This document shows, one piece after another, positions 45,189-56,318 of a stretch of 64,000 nucleotides of DNA. The translations under genes and the position numbers were made by a program. The DNA lies in contig NADL03000591.1 in NCBI GenBank assembly GCA_002205965.3, forward strand, positions 372,001 to 436,000, given 5' to 3'. Positions within the stretch are counted from its first letter, which is position 1, and every line of letters starts with the position of its first letter. The notes beneath the pieces are model-generated. The model worked only from the letters and a program-made list of their open reading frames with translations, made no database searches and was not told the DNA's origin. Origin of the DNA: Kappaphycus alvarezii. Its lineage: Eukaryota; Rhodophyta; Florideophyceae; Gigartinales; Solieriaceae.

Positions 45189-48100
45189 CTACATAATCGG
45201 TGTGAGAACGCCAACGCCTTGCTCAATCTGCTCCCTTCGACAAAACACGACATTAGGCTCTTCAACCATATCATGGCGATGCACCTGCGCCGACACCAAA
45301 ATGCTTCTCACATGTGACCTCTTACACAACATATTCGCCCCAGCCGCGCACGCGCACACCATTCTTCCACTACACGCCCTCCGAGCACAGATCATAGGCT
45401 CCGTATTTTCATTCACCACAAACAAACACTCCTCCGCCACCGGACCACTTCGCTCCGCCATCCCACAACTGCAATGCGTCGAGTTATCAATGCACATTCC
45501 ATCCAGCCTGTTCATTCCATTATGCACGCCAGGCGTCGCCACTCTGCCGCCCTCAGCCCCACCCTGTCCATCCCCGTCTACCATTCCAACCAAATCCGGT
45601 AACCCACCTATTCCGGCATCCCTGGCATCCCCGACCCTCCACCTCCTTGCATCCGCTGCCTTCTATCCATCCCCTCCCCTCCCACGTTCCCATATTCTCT
45701 CCCCATCCTCCCCTCGCCCCATGCCTCATTCCACTCCCAAACCCGTTCCCACCTCCCATTCCATCCATACTTGCGGCATAACCCTGCTTTCCCGAGAATC
45801 CAGCGCCACTCCTACCATACACTCCATCCTCCATCACTGTCCGATGAACAGTATTCGGCAATGTCCTCTGCTCCGCTTGAGGCCCAACCATTCCCATCCC
45901 ACTCCCATCCTGCTCGAATGCCCCGTCATTCGAGCCGCCCTGCCCGCCCGACCCTCCACCCCATCCCAATGTCGTGCTCTCAGCCCCTCTGCTCCCGCCT
46001 TCATCCCCTGCCCTCACATTCATGCCCGTCATTCTACCCCCATTCCCACCTATTTGCTCATCTTGCGTAGAGTCTTTCATCCTTGCATACTCCCCTGCAT
46101 GTTGCAGATTCCCTGCATTCCATCCGGTTGGGTTGCCTTGCCTTGTGCTTGGTCCACCTTCCGTCCCCATCATTGCCATTGTACCACTTGCCGCGGGATT
46201 CATTTGCGTTGCATAGTCGGGTTGATCTGTCCGAGATCTGCCCATATATTCGCTCGTGGGGGCTGAGCTTGTGGGATCATTTGGTATTCCCCCAGGTATC
46301 ATCGAGCCCTTATCGTCTTGGCCTGACTGCGTGCGGATCGCGGCACTGTTTTCATCCTGGTACTGCAGCGGAGTCTCTGGTGGCCTCCCATCGGCACCCT
46401 CGGGCGATGCCCCAGAAACAGTCTGGGCGGGGGCTGCTTCCCGTGGGGGGAACTTCTCGACGACCAGGACGCACCGCTTCCACGCATCTCTCTGTTTGGC
46501 GGTAGACCATTCGGGGCCGGGGCAGCGGGCCTTTCTTGCTTGGCATATCCTCCGTCCCCTTGCTCCCACCGCATTGCTTCAGTTTGCGCCTGTGCTTCGT
46601 TAACGCGTTGGGAGGTCCCATCTTGCGTTGACAGCCTTGAGGTGGGATTTACATATTGAGGCTGCTCTGGGGCTGTATCTCTCGCAGCACCGCTAGAAGA
46701 CATCTGCATTTCGCTGGGAGAGTTTGAAATGACGTGTCTGGAACCTGCAGCTGCAGGAGAACCCATATTTATGCCTGCCCCATGTTGTAATCCTGTCGGT
46801 TGAGGTCCTAATATTGGTCCCGCATTTTCACCCCCTCCCACCTGGTAATTCATTGGGTTATTATAAGCTGTCGGCGGAGCTTGGAGAGCTCCTTCGTAAG
46901 CCCTCGAGTTGTGCTCCTCCAAATTCGGTTTAAAGTTGCTTCCAGCCAGGGGTGCCTCCATTTGCTCTTGCACAGGGCGCGGGTTCATGCTTTCAAAACG
47001 AGAAGACATGTCTTTTTCGGCATCATACCCCCCTGCGGTGGAAAAGAAGCAAGTCTGCGACGATAATATGCTGATGGACGGACACTCAGAGCTGTAAGGG
47101 GACTAAAACCTTGGGATGGTGGATTTAAGGCGGCAGACTGGGCGTGTGCGGCCATGAGTGGTGCCAGTGTATTAGGGAGGGTGGCAGTTGCGCTGCCTGG
47201 CCTCTACCAAATGGATGCCCCATACCACGAACACCAGGATGTCCGTATGCATTGATATTTGTTGCCGAGGGTGTCATAGTTGCTTGGTTCGACGGCAGTT
47301 GAGCACTCGGTATTTGGAGGATTGATGGAGAACCCGGGGTTGGTGCAACTTGCTGTGGGGGTGATGGTGACGCCGTTGAAGTGGACGGGAAAAGCCCGCT
47401 TGATTGTTTGAACTCGACCTTGAACTTGGGATTGAGAGAGGGGTCGTAAATGAGCGACGGGTCTGCAGGAGTTTGGGCGGTGACCCTTTCAAGCGGAGAA
47501 AAGTCTGGCTGTTCACCAGGAGCGGCAGGAACTGTGGGAAGATCCTCAAGCAATGAATTCGAGTAGGAGTAGCCGTCAATAATGATACCAGCAATTTGCG
47601 GATTCTGGACGATAGGACGTAGGGCAACAGTCAGGCCGCCCTGGGTTGCAACGCCTGGAAACTTTCTCCGAACGGGACTAGCTGGTCCACCGGATCGGAA
47701 CGGGTCCATCTCCGGGCAAACCTTAACAATCCCGGTAGGCTTTGAGCCCATGTAAACCTGCGTAATTGGATAACGACGAAAAATGTTAGAATATCGAGGG
47801 CATCGGGATAAAGCTCCTCGGATGAAGCGAGAGAAAAAAAAGCAGACGACTTACATCAAAAACGCGCTTTCCAGAAGAGAAGGCCCCCTTCCAGGTCTCC
47901 GCAAATAACAAAGTGACAGTATAAACACCGTCCGCAACAGGAATGTTTAGAACGAGATCTTCTCCTCTGCTGAAACGCTGAGTTTTGAAGACGTTTAAAT
48001 CGTCTCCACTTCCCCTTATAGTTCCATGGTATCTCATCTTTGCCATAGAATCATCTAAATCAAGCACCTCTTGTTCCGCAGCAAAGCCATCGACAGCTTC

Positions 48101-48217
48101 ACCGCCAAGATTAATCTTTAGCTCTACCCTCTCCGCCAGGCAAAGTTTGGGGAAAAATAAAGATGCCAGAGAGATGAAAAGAAGTGTTGTCAAGATTGAG
48201 TTTATGGAGTACGTCAT
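45189..48217 (-). CDS. Secreted malectin-domain protein with low-complexity region and Cys-rich C-terminus (multi-exon)
   Basis: Exon 1 (48217-47855) encodes signal peptide MTYSINSILTTLLFISLASL... ending LCLA, then the malectin domain (RVELKINLGGEAVDGF, GVYTVTLLFAETWKGAF, GKRVFD). A 97-bp intron (47854-47758, GTAAGT...CGCAG) joins in phase to VYMGSKPTGI in exon 2 (47757 to roughly 47150), which completes the domain (ALRPIVQNPQIAGIIIDGYS) and runs into Pro/Ser-rich sequence. A further exon likely starts at 47032 (CACCGCAG acceptor): YDAEKDMSSRFES, then long Gly/Ser/Gln/Met-rich sequence. The last part (45593-45189) is Cys-rich (THCSCGM, CARRAC, VCACAAGANMLC). Frame changes occur at a six-base C run (minus strand, 46450-46445) and at about 45.6-45.7 kb, from indels or unrecognised introns. 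Malectins bind glucose-containing glycans in the ER or outside the cell. AATAAA lies at about 45084 on the minus strand. Confidence 0.75.
47758..47854 (-). other. Malectin-gene intron 1, 97 bp
   Basis: Donor GAT|GTAAGTCG and acceptor ATTACGCAG|GTTTAC. Splicing restores the conserved RVFDVYMG of the malectin fold. Confidence 0.85.
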
Positions 48218-48954
48218 TTTGGGAACAGAGGTTTGCAATTCCGCACACCTTTTGCGTGTAGAGTTCAACGCAAGGGTGAGTGGGTCAACAGGGATATGTA
48301 TGTAGAGATCGGCAGAGAATATTGAGGATGTGAGTAGCAAAACACAAGTGTGGTGAAGACGAGCTATGGCCAGAAGGCATTTTAGAAGAACGTGTGTGGT
48401 CATGAGTTTATAGCCAGTAGCTCGAATTGAAGTGGGGTCAGCATTCGGAACGGAATTCAAGGTTTGCCGGTGGCGTTCTTTCTCCTTGGCGGTGCTCTGT
48501 CTCGCGCTTTGGATGAAAAGTTAATTAGACATTGGATCAAGTTGAGGTGCTGTGCATTGGCGGTGAGGTATTGTATTGGATTTGAGACTGGCTCTGCTGT
48601 TGAGCCTCTGCATCAATGCCGTTGTGGATCAATCCATCGATCCGTAGGAATACTGTAAAACAGTACTAGGGCTTGTACAGTACCGTACAGTAGCAAAACG
48701 CAAAAAAAGGGACTTGGGTGGTCACTGACAGTTTTTAAAATAATCACAATTTGAATTTAAATTGCTCTTACAGTATGATCCATACCCAGCGGGTATTACT
48801 GTACCCACATTGACCGTACGGTACTGCATGACCCCCTGCTCAGCGATCAACAGCTTCTCGCTGCACGGCCTACCATCCAGGTCCTCCGCCTCGCACGACA
48901 CGTCCACACATCTTCAGCCTGTGAAAACCACCGCTCCGGACACGGCCGCGAAAC
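48218..48954. other. Intergenic region, malectin promoter side
   Basis: No gene. Two clusters of TACNGTA motifs lie at 48650-48704 and 48770-48826. The open frame extending upstream of the malectin ATG to 48460 lacks a signal peptide and is treated as untranslated. Confidence 0.5.
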
Positions 48955-49847
48955 CTACTCTTGGCTCACAGGGGTGAGACGCATGTACGGTTTCCCTGAC
49001 GGCATATCGAGCTCTTTGTGCTCCGGGAAGTACTTTTCCGCATCCTCTTTCGTCACAGTTGGCAGCAAAAACACCCAACCCTCCATGCCGCTATCCTGGT
49101 GGTTACGAGGCCAATTTGCCGGCGTCGCAATCGACTTTTCCGCGGAAAGCATCAGTGCGTCGACCACTCGCTCCACCTCATCCATGTTGCGGCCCACACT
49201 GGCGGGATAATTCAACGACAGCTTGAGCTTTTTGTCCGGCCCGATCACAAACAATGACCGCGCTGTCAGTGGCAACTCAAACTTGTCCTTGTTGGTAGGG
49301 TCGAGCATTCCGAACATTACCGCGACTTCACGCGTCGGATCTGCAATCATGGGGAAATCCACCCCGATGTTGTTTTCGCAGTGAGCAACCACGTCTCGGA
49401 GCCACACCTCATGCGATTCGATGTCGTTGCAGCTCAGCCCAACCACTTTGACGCCCTTTTTGCGCAGCCTGTCGTACTTGAGCGCCATCCTCCCGATCTC
49501 CGTCGTGCATACGGGCGTGAAGTCGTCGGGATGGCTAAACAGTACCGCCCAATGTCCATCTAACCAGTCGTGGAACTTGAGCTTTCCGTGGGTCGTGTCA
49601 GCCTGAAGAGAGGAGCGAAAAAATCAGGAAAAAGGTTAGGACGTGGATCAGAATCAACTATCGCATTACCGCCTCGTACGGCCTCAACGTAATTCGAGAA
49701 ACTTTTAGCTGGCATAGGACTCTGCACAGCTTAGATCGGACGTACCTCAAAGTTCGGGACGACGTCACCAAGGCGGAGTATACCATCCGTGCTCCCCAAG
49801 TATAGCTTGTTGTAAGTCTCAATTCCTGATGGTACTTTCGAGGCCAT
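48955..49847 (-). CDS. PRDX6: 1-Cys peroxiredoxin (PRDX6 type, two exons)
   Basis: A thiol peroxidase reducing hydrogen peroxide and lipid peroxides through a single peroxidatic Cys. Exon 1 (49847-49746) encodes MASKVPSGIETYNKLYLG...VVPNFE. A 143-bp intron (49745-49603, GTACGT...CTTCAG) joins in phase to exon 2 (49602-48955), starting ADTTHGKLKF. The active-site motif FTPVCTTE places the peroxidatic Cys at residue 66. LTARSLFVIGPDKKLKLSLN and YPASVGRNMDEVERVVDAL are typical of the PRDX6 branch, and the C-terminal AHPC-type domain is complete. Total 249 residues, about 25 longer than animal PRDX6, mainly from a roughly 19-residue N-terminal extension before LRLGDVVPNFE. The extension is not clearly a targeting peptide. 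It is divergent from the DUF1989 gene across 1.07 kb. Confidence 0.95.
49603..49745 (-). other. Peroxiredoxin intron, 143 bp
   Basis: Donor GAG|GTACGT, acceptor CTCTTCAG|GCT. Removal joins PNFE to ADTT in frame, as in all PRDX6 proteins. Confidence 0.9.
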
Positions 49848-50922
49848 GGTAGTAGTTGATATTGTTCCAACGTGTGAACTCGAACGTGAGAACGTGCGAT
49901 GAGTGTCGCAAAAAATTTGTCGGGATCAAGGCAGTTGAAGGGCGATTGCCACAGGTCTGAATCTTTTTCCTCAGGAACGTCACCACCCTTCAGCTCTTTA
50001 TGTATCCGTATTGGTTGTGGTGGGTTGAATGTGTTTACTATTCTACAGAATAGCCGTCAGATCGCACCGGCAAATCAGAAAGTTTGGCTTCAACCTTTAA
50101 TTCTAGAGCCAATCCACGGAGATGCCATGGTCAGTGACACATACCAAGGCTGTGTTCCAATATGATCGCAAGATTGGAATATACTACATGTATGAACAGC
50201 GGGGGATAATGATGTCCAGGCACTGTCTTTAGCGCTGAAAACTAGTCATACTTTCAAGAGGCCCCCTGCCTTGTCGACCAACACGCACCAATCAGACGAT
50301 TTCCATGGAAAAGCGCAATATCTGAAAGTTGTTGCAATTTTAAACCAATGCTAGCCTGAGACAGCTAAACTTTTGAATGAGACTCTCGTGCAATGCCTGA
50401 GGCAAACTTGGTACTATTCACTCTTCACAGATACCTCATCTCATCCTGTTATTGATAGGTAGAGCCGAGCATTTTATTTAATGCCCCGGAAAAAGGCCAT
50501 TGTATTGATAGCCAGCGTCAGTGTGTATCTCAACTTTGCTCCTGAATTTCTTGTCCACCCTTGTTTTGATACAGAATCTACAGCGCCAGATTGTCAATAC
50601 TCGCCAAAATTGCAAGGTTAATCCCTGGATTACTTTTAGATCAACTCTCAGCCCAGAGGCGAGGTTAAACTTTGTGTAAGACTGTTGCACCCAACTTGTA
50701 TATATGCTACAGTCTCCGTCAACGCATGCCACAAGGGCTTTACACTCAACTATCCAATCCTCTGTCTTTCACGCCCCAATGGCTTCTCTGCAGATACGAC
50801 AGCAAACTAGTGGGACCGCAACTCACATTTGAATTTACTATTGGCTGAAATATTCCGTTGCGTGCACAACACAGTAGGCAAAAGTGGCTGTGCAAAAACG
50901 AAAACGGTAAAGCAGATTGCAA
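49848..50922. other. Divergent intergenic region
   Basis: It contains the promoters of PRDX6 (minus) and the DUF1989 gene (plus). No open frame with a motif and no clear promoter element were seen. Confidence 0.5.
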
Positions 50923-51806
50923 ATGAGTACCATCAACGGTGGGGAACTCTTGCACATTGGACGCAATGGGCGCAAGTTCCGCAGGAATTTCCCAACGCCA
51001 TGTTACGATATCCCAGAATCCAAGAGGCAAACGCTGCCACCATCCGTCTTGACGGCCATTAAGAACCTGCCCGTTGATAAACGAGAGGTCATTTTGGAGG
51101 CCGAGATCCCGGCGCGGGACGGGCGAGCATGGTTTGTACCTGGTGGCAGCATCTGGCGTATTGAGGTGAGCCATGGGCCGCAGGTTGGGGACGTCAATAT
51201 TTGGAACGCGAGAAATCCGCGAGAAAGGTTCTACTCATCCAAGACTCGACAGCTGCATGCGTCACATCTGACGGTTGGAGACTCATTCTGGTCATGCATG
51301 CCGTATCTCCGACCATTGGCGACTATTGTGAGCGATACTTTGCAGTACGGGATCGATGATGATAACGCGGGAGTGCATGACGTGATTGGGAGTCGATGTG
51401 ACCCGTACACACATGCGGTTATGACTGGGGAAAATGAAAACGACAGGTGCCATAGTAATCTAACGAGGGCAGTGCGGGGTTCGGGCTGATGGAGAGTGAT
51501 GTACATGACGTGTTTAATGTGTTCATGTGCACGGGGTTTGAACGGGGTACAGGTAGGTATTTTTCAAAGCCCAGCCCTGCAGAGAAGGGGGATTATGTGG
51601 AGCTGTTCGCGCTGATGGACCTGATAGTGGCCTGCGGGGCATGCCCGCAGGGGGATGTGTCGATGGCATGTGGGTCGGATACGGAACCGACTTGTTATCC
51701 TCTTGGGGTGAAAATGTATTCCTTGCCGGAAAACGTGTTACATGGATGGACACCGCCCGCCAGTAGCCCTTATAGCGGAATGCACGGACTTGTATACAAA
51801 TGCTAG
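50923..51806 (+). CDS. DUF1989 / urea-carboxylase-associated family protein, with one frameshift
   Basis: The ATG at 50923 opens a frame to 51489. Its text is typical of DUF1989: ARDGRAWFVPGGSIWRIEV, QVGDVNIWNARNP, ERFYSSKTRQLHASHLTVGD, DPYTHAVM and CHSNL. The family continues in another frame from about 51476 to 51806: GFGLMESDVHDVFNVFMCTG, SPAEKGDYVELFALMDL and ACPQGDVS. The join needs one extra base at the G-run 51476-51479. After that, HSNLTRA runs into GFGLMESDVHDV as in relatives. The product would be about 295 residues, normal length. The family often occurs beside urea or purine catabolism genes in bacteria and fungi; its reaction is not settled. Either this is an assembly indel or the gene was recently inactivated. 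The N-terminal 45 residues are not conserved-looking. Confidence 0.87.
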
Positions 51807-52082
51807 CTTGCTTCAACTTGGATCCGGGACCGGCCAGGGTGTGTGTGGTGTCTGCTTTCATTTTGAGAAGGTAGCTATCTGGCTTCTGTATCGAGGTGTC
51901 TTGGCAGTAATGGGCAAGGTTTGTTCGTAATATTCGGAGTTTGGAGAACAGCACGGTGGAAGTAAAGCAGCCATAGAGCAACTGTGAGAAGCAGCAGTAA
52001 ATCCTTATGAAGCTACATACGCACCGCATAAGTTTACATGCAATCACAGAACTTGCAATTGCGATAAACTATACGGTTAGAT

Positions 52083-52142
52083 CTTAACCGTATAGTTAGG
52101 ACGTGCGCAGTCCCCGGTAGATATTGAAGGCATTAAACTTCT
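52083..52142 (+). repeat. 3'-tail-only copy of the non-LTR element
   Basis: CTTAACCGTATAGTTAG...GCATTAAACTTCTT matches 18294-18354 with about 7 differences in 61 bp. The upstream bases AACTATACGGTTA make a palindrome with its start. No coding part accompanies it, consistent with severe 5' truncation. Confidence 0.65.
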
Positions 52143-53311
52143 TACAAGGACATGGCCCGGAGAGGGAGATGATTCTCGGAGGAAACTGATACTAGTCAAT
52201 CTAAGTATTCACCTTTCCAGAAGTTCAGTACAGCATATATCAAGTGCTGTGCGTTACGGACGTTACATCGACTGCTCTTGACTCGCTCTCAGCTGCATTG
52301 GATGGACGGAAACATTGTTGCGAACAGGCGGGGATACGCAGCGGAGAGTATAATGTGCCAAATATAGACCTTTAGACTGACCACCCAAGCTGACGCATGC
52401 AACAGATTGCGGCGGATTGATATTGCAAGGAGAACACGAGGGAGGGCATTGGCACTTTACGGGGATTATTCCAGCACGTGTCGACAAGTTTAGCAGAGCA
52501 CATTGCTGTAGCATCTTTAGTTGAAACTGTGCCTGCATAGTAGTCATTTGTAAGTGGGTGTGACCGTATCATGTACGGAGAGCAGTTGCGGCTTCGGCGG
52601 TTGCAACATACGCCTGAGGGGCAACGCATGGTAAGATTAAATGGTGGAATGTACGAAATCAATTCCGAAGCGTCAAGCAATATAGATGGTTGTTTGGCAG
52701 GTGGTGGTAAATGTTTACGGGTTCTAGGGCACAAAGATGTGCGGAGAGTATTCAGAGAACTATAATTTACTCATCTGTCATTTCAGAGGGCAGCTAGATG
52801 TTCTAACATTGTCGAATTGTGGTCGAGGGGCAACGGAGGGATAAGACCTTGACCAATGATGATTGATTTCTGTGTGAAGCTCCGTACACATAGGTACTTT
52901 GGTTACACCTGAACTAGTGCGGTATGATGCACGCGAATATAGCAAAGCACAGAGGCCTGGACGAGATTCACTCTTCTCGACCAAAAGGCTTTTTGACCTC
53001 GAATAGTTGTGATGTTTGTGTACTTTTGTAGAGGGACTGATGGGAATAAAACCGCAACTACAGTATAGCAAAACTGCTACACTGTGCTGTAGTGTAGAAG
53101 GGTTGCAAGTAATCTCCGAACAAAACGTCTTCAATATCAGACCTTGGACTGAACGTCATCATGTTGAAATCGTCGGGAATTCAGACGACAGACTGCTGAC
53201 TCAGGGAACTGCGGTTTATCTTCACTCACATGTACGTTTCGACCGCGATCTGGTTTGCAGGAGACTAGGACTCTCTATGCCAAATTGCATTGCGAAATGA
53301 TTTCGACGGCA

Positions 53312-53348
53312 CAGTACTGTACAGTACAGTATTGTAGTACAGTACTGC
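53312..53348. repeat. TACAGTAC/TACTGTA cluster
   Basis: Overlapping CAGTACTGTACAGTACAG and GTAGTACAGTACTGCAC are made almost entirely of TACNGTA-type palindromic heptamers. The same motif clusters at 39340-39380, 48650-48704 and 48770-48826. Confidence 0.6.
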
Positions 53349-55069
53349 ACACTACCTTCTGGGAATATCACGGCAGCACTCCGATTTATTAATATGTACT
53401 GTACATACATGTGTATTTCCCATGCTTGACCTATTGTGATAGCACCTAGTTCAATAGATTACCACGTGTCAATATATCCTGAAATGTACCATATTACAAG
53501 TGATACGGATTTCAATAGACAGACGAGGCCATGTTTCAACCCCCCGTCCTCTGTTGCACCAGTAGGCATCTTTGGCGCCTTTTAAGCCAACGGACGGAAT
53601 TTGATATCAATTAGTCTTTGAATCCCCACTCTTTCCTCATCACCCCTACTGTAACCGTACATGCCTTTCATTTTTCCAGTAGCCATCAAGCCATGCTGAT
53701 CTCGCCAACCAAACCCCACCACCTTTCGCCATCGGTTCCCAGTAGCCCACGTAGACTCTGTAACCGATAAAAATAAAATGTTCGATCCATCGGGTCAAGA
53801 AAACGTATAGCCTCTCGCCAGTCTTCTAAACGGACATGCGGTCAGCCTGAAAATGCCTTACATCGCCTTGAACCCTTTTACAGTTCCAAATCTAAAAGTT
53901 GGGCGCAATTGTAGGGGTTTACCCACATAGATCTGTTACACACTGCTCAAGAATCTAAACCTACCCAGATCAAGATAATTTTAATGAATACCGTACGTAT
54001 TACTGCACCTCCCGTCCTAAGAATGTCCCAAACTACTATTGGGAGGTCTGCAGTTTATCATACTACAGTGAACTGCTCGCGTACTCCACCCTTACAAATC
54101 TTTATTGCCATACGAAACGCACTAGTTCAGGGAGGAGTGCATCTTAACAACAGTATCGCGAGGGCCTCCTACAGGCTCGAGAGAAAATTCTTGCCGATTT
54201 CAAAAGCTCCTTGTCGCATCTCCCGGATATCCATCACCTAGGGAAGACAATCACGGCATGAAGTCAAGCACGACTAAAGCAGTCATCCCGCGAACATTTT
54301 GCCGAGGTCTGCATAAGTGCGGTGAGCACTAACTTTGCTGCAATGCAAAATGTGAGCTCCACGTGTGCAAGAGGGCGTACAGGAAAATAAGGAGAGGTGT
54401 TTACTGCGAGACTTCGGAGGGCTGAAAACCCTAGGAGGTTTAAAGTGGGCTTTGTGTCACGGGGAATAGCGCTAAAAATTAATTTCGTACTTTTGTGGGC
54501 AGACCAGGCAACTGACAGGCCATTTTAGACCAGATGACTAATTCCATGATGATGTGATGGAATCGATCTCGTCCTCAAAAAGGGGGAATATCTGGGGTGT
54601 TATCCTATTTGAGAGGTGAGAGACATGGTCCGCCGTTTCCAGTGCTGCATGAAGCCCTCGAAAAGTGCTCCATGGCTTTAAACACGACTGATTTTGACAG
54701 GCCTGCGATAACGGAGAATTTATCAGGATGCTATCCTCCAACAATAGAAATTGAAACGGGGAGGGGCCGGATCCTATGTAGGGCGATACAGAAATAAGGC
54801 TTTGGTACCTTCTATGCTGGGGGAAATTTGGGGTGTTTTTAATGCATGAAAAATATGGTCAGCTGTTCCCTGAGGGATGTCGTGATGGTAAAGGCTTACA
54901 ATGTAAAGAAATGGCAGGAAGACGTCAAAACGCTAGAAAACTGACGGGAGGCCGGCCAACAGGCACGCTGCGTTGGACGTTACTGCTGCTGCGGCTTCTA
55001 TGCTTGCTTGACATGGGGCCGTTTAGACTACTAACCCCGTACTAATTTCGTGACATTTTTTCGTCACTT

Positions 55070-55195
55070 ATTTTTTTCGTGAATTTGCGTGAATCTGCGT
55101 GATTCACCCAGCAGTGCGTACACTGCGTGAAGGTCTAGCGGGAACTTCACTCTAGACATCACGCAGTTCACGCACCGCCCAAAATTGTTCACGCA
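55070..55195. repeat. Palindromic GCGTGAA / TTCACGC cluster
   Basis: Three GCGTGA(A) units in one direction are followed by TTCACGC units in the other. An inverted repeat ACTGCGTGAAGGTCTAG (55122-55138) pairs with CTAGACATCACGCAGT (55152-55167), and a small hairpin GCAGTG-CGTA-CACTGC is at 55111-55126. The layout resembles the subterminal repeats of hAT-like elements, but no second end was found. Confidence 0.55.
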
Positions 55196-56318
55196 CCACT
55201 AGCCATTGTGAGCTCTTCAACGACAACAAAGCTAACTTGGGGAGTTATCTACTTTGTTTTTTAACGACTCTATCTCCTCTGCTGGAATCTTAGCTCTTGA
55301 GAGAATCTCACTCGTGTGCCATGTTGACCAACACTTAGCACATATGGCCTGCCGACGCAATCTACACCACTGCTTCTGACGCGCACCTCTCTTCTTCTTC
55401 AGTACCTTACCTTTGTATTAAAACTATAAGGTGAAATTCTACGAACATAATGCGCAATAGGCTGCCTTCCACTTGACTTTCTTATGTGCTGAAGGATTTA
55501 AATCCCTTCTCTCGGTATTCGCTTCTCCGTTATACTTTGTAACAGCATATTTTGTATAGAAAGACGTAAATCCTGTGGGAATATCATTGACTGAATTATA
55601 GCTCTCGTTCTCATTCTGCAATGATTCGGTGTATTCTCTGGCTAGGTTCCTAGTAAAGCCGGAAAACGTTCCATAACTTCCTACCTGATGGCGGAGAAAG
55701 TTGTAATCAGTTGATTTTCCATTTGCACAGACATCATTGTCTGGTAGATAGAATTTGGTTTTTGCGGCAGAGAGTCGGTGTACTACTGCCGCATTGCTTA
55801 TTTGCGCGCATAATAGCCTTCCAAATACACTTACAATATGGTTCTCAGATACGTTTGTGTAACAAAAACTCCTAAGTGCCCTGTTAACTCGTCTACTCCA
55901 TTTTTAAGATGATTCCAATATACCCAGCATTTTGGCCGAATCATAAAAGATGGAGGGAGAGGTCCCTCTTTCCTGCACAGAGCTTTGTACCCGTTGCTCA
56001 AATTATAAAAGGAATCAGAAGGAGTGAAGTTCAACTGCATGAGTCTCACTCAATTGGGAGTCATACTCCTCTGGTATCTTCTTACAGTTATATCCTACCC
56101 ATAAGAAGCAACTGTTCCTGATACCGTAAATTGCATAAATGTATGACGCAATCAAAGAGCTTGAAGACTCTAGAAAACTGGCGTAGAGAGTCTCCCCAAC
56201 ACGTAAACTGCTCATTTTTCCTACATTGAAGAGAACTTACCGTCTACCAAGCACCGCAGCATGGTGAAGGTATTGTAGCCTGTATACAGTTGAGGGTACC
56301 TGATTATGCAATGCCTGG

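Larger units (their letters stand above)
51807..56318. other. Intergenic DNA with small repeats, no gene recognised
   Basis: Short frames only. It contains a retroelement 3'-tail copy at 52083-52142, dense TACNGTA motifs at 53312-53348, and a palindromic GCGTGAA cluster at about 55070-55195 (listed separately). No tRNA or conserved protein was seen. Confidence 0.55.

Noticed and set aside
45178-46266. 362-codon plus-strand frame rich in Pro/Ser/His
   Set aside because: Antisense shadow of the Gly-rich part of the malectin gene; no domain and unusual composition.
47786-48460. Longer malectin N-terminus starting at 48460
   Set aside because: The extra 81 residues precede a textbook signal peptide at 48217, so the internal ATG is the likely start.
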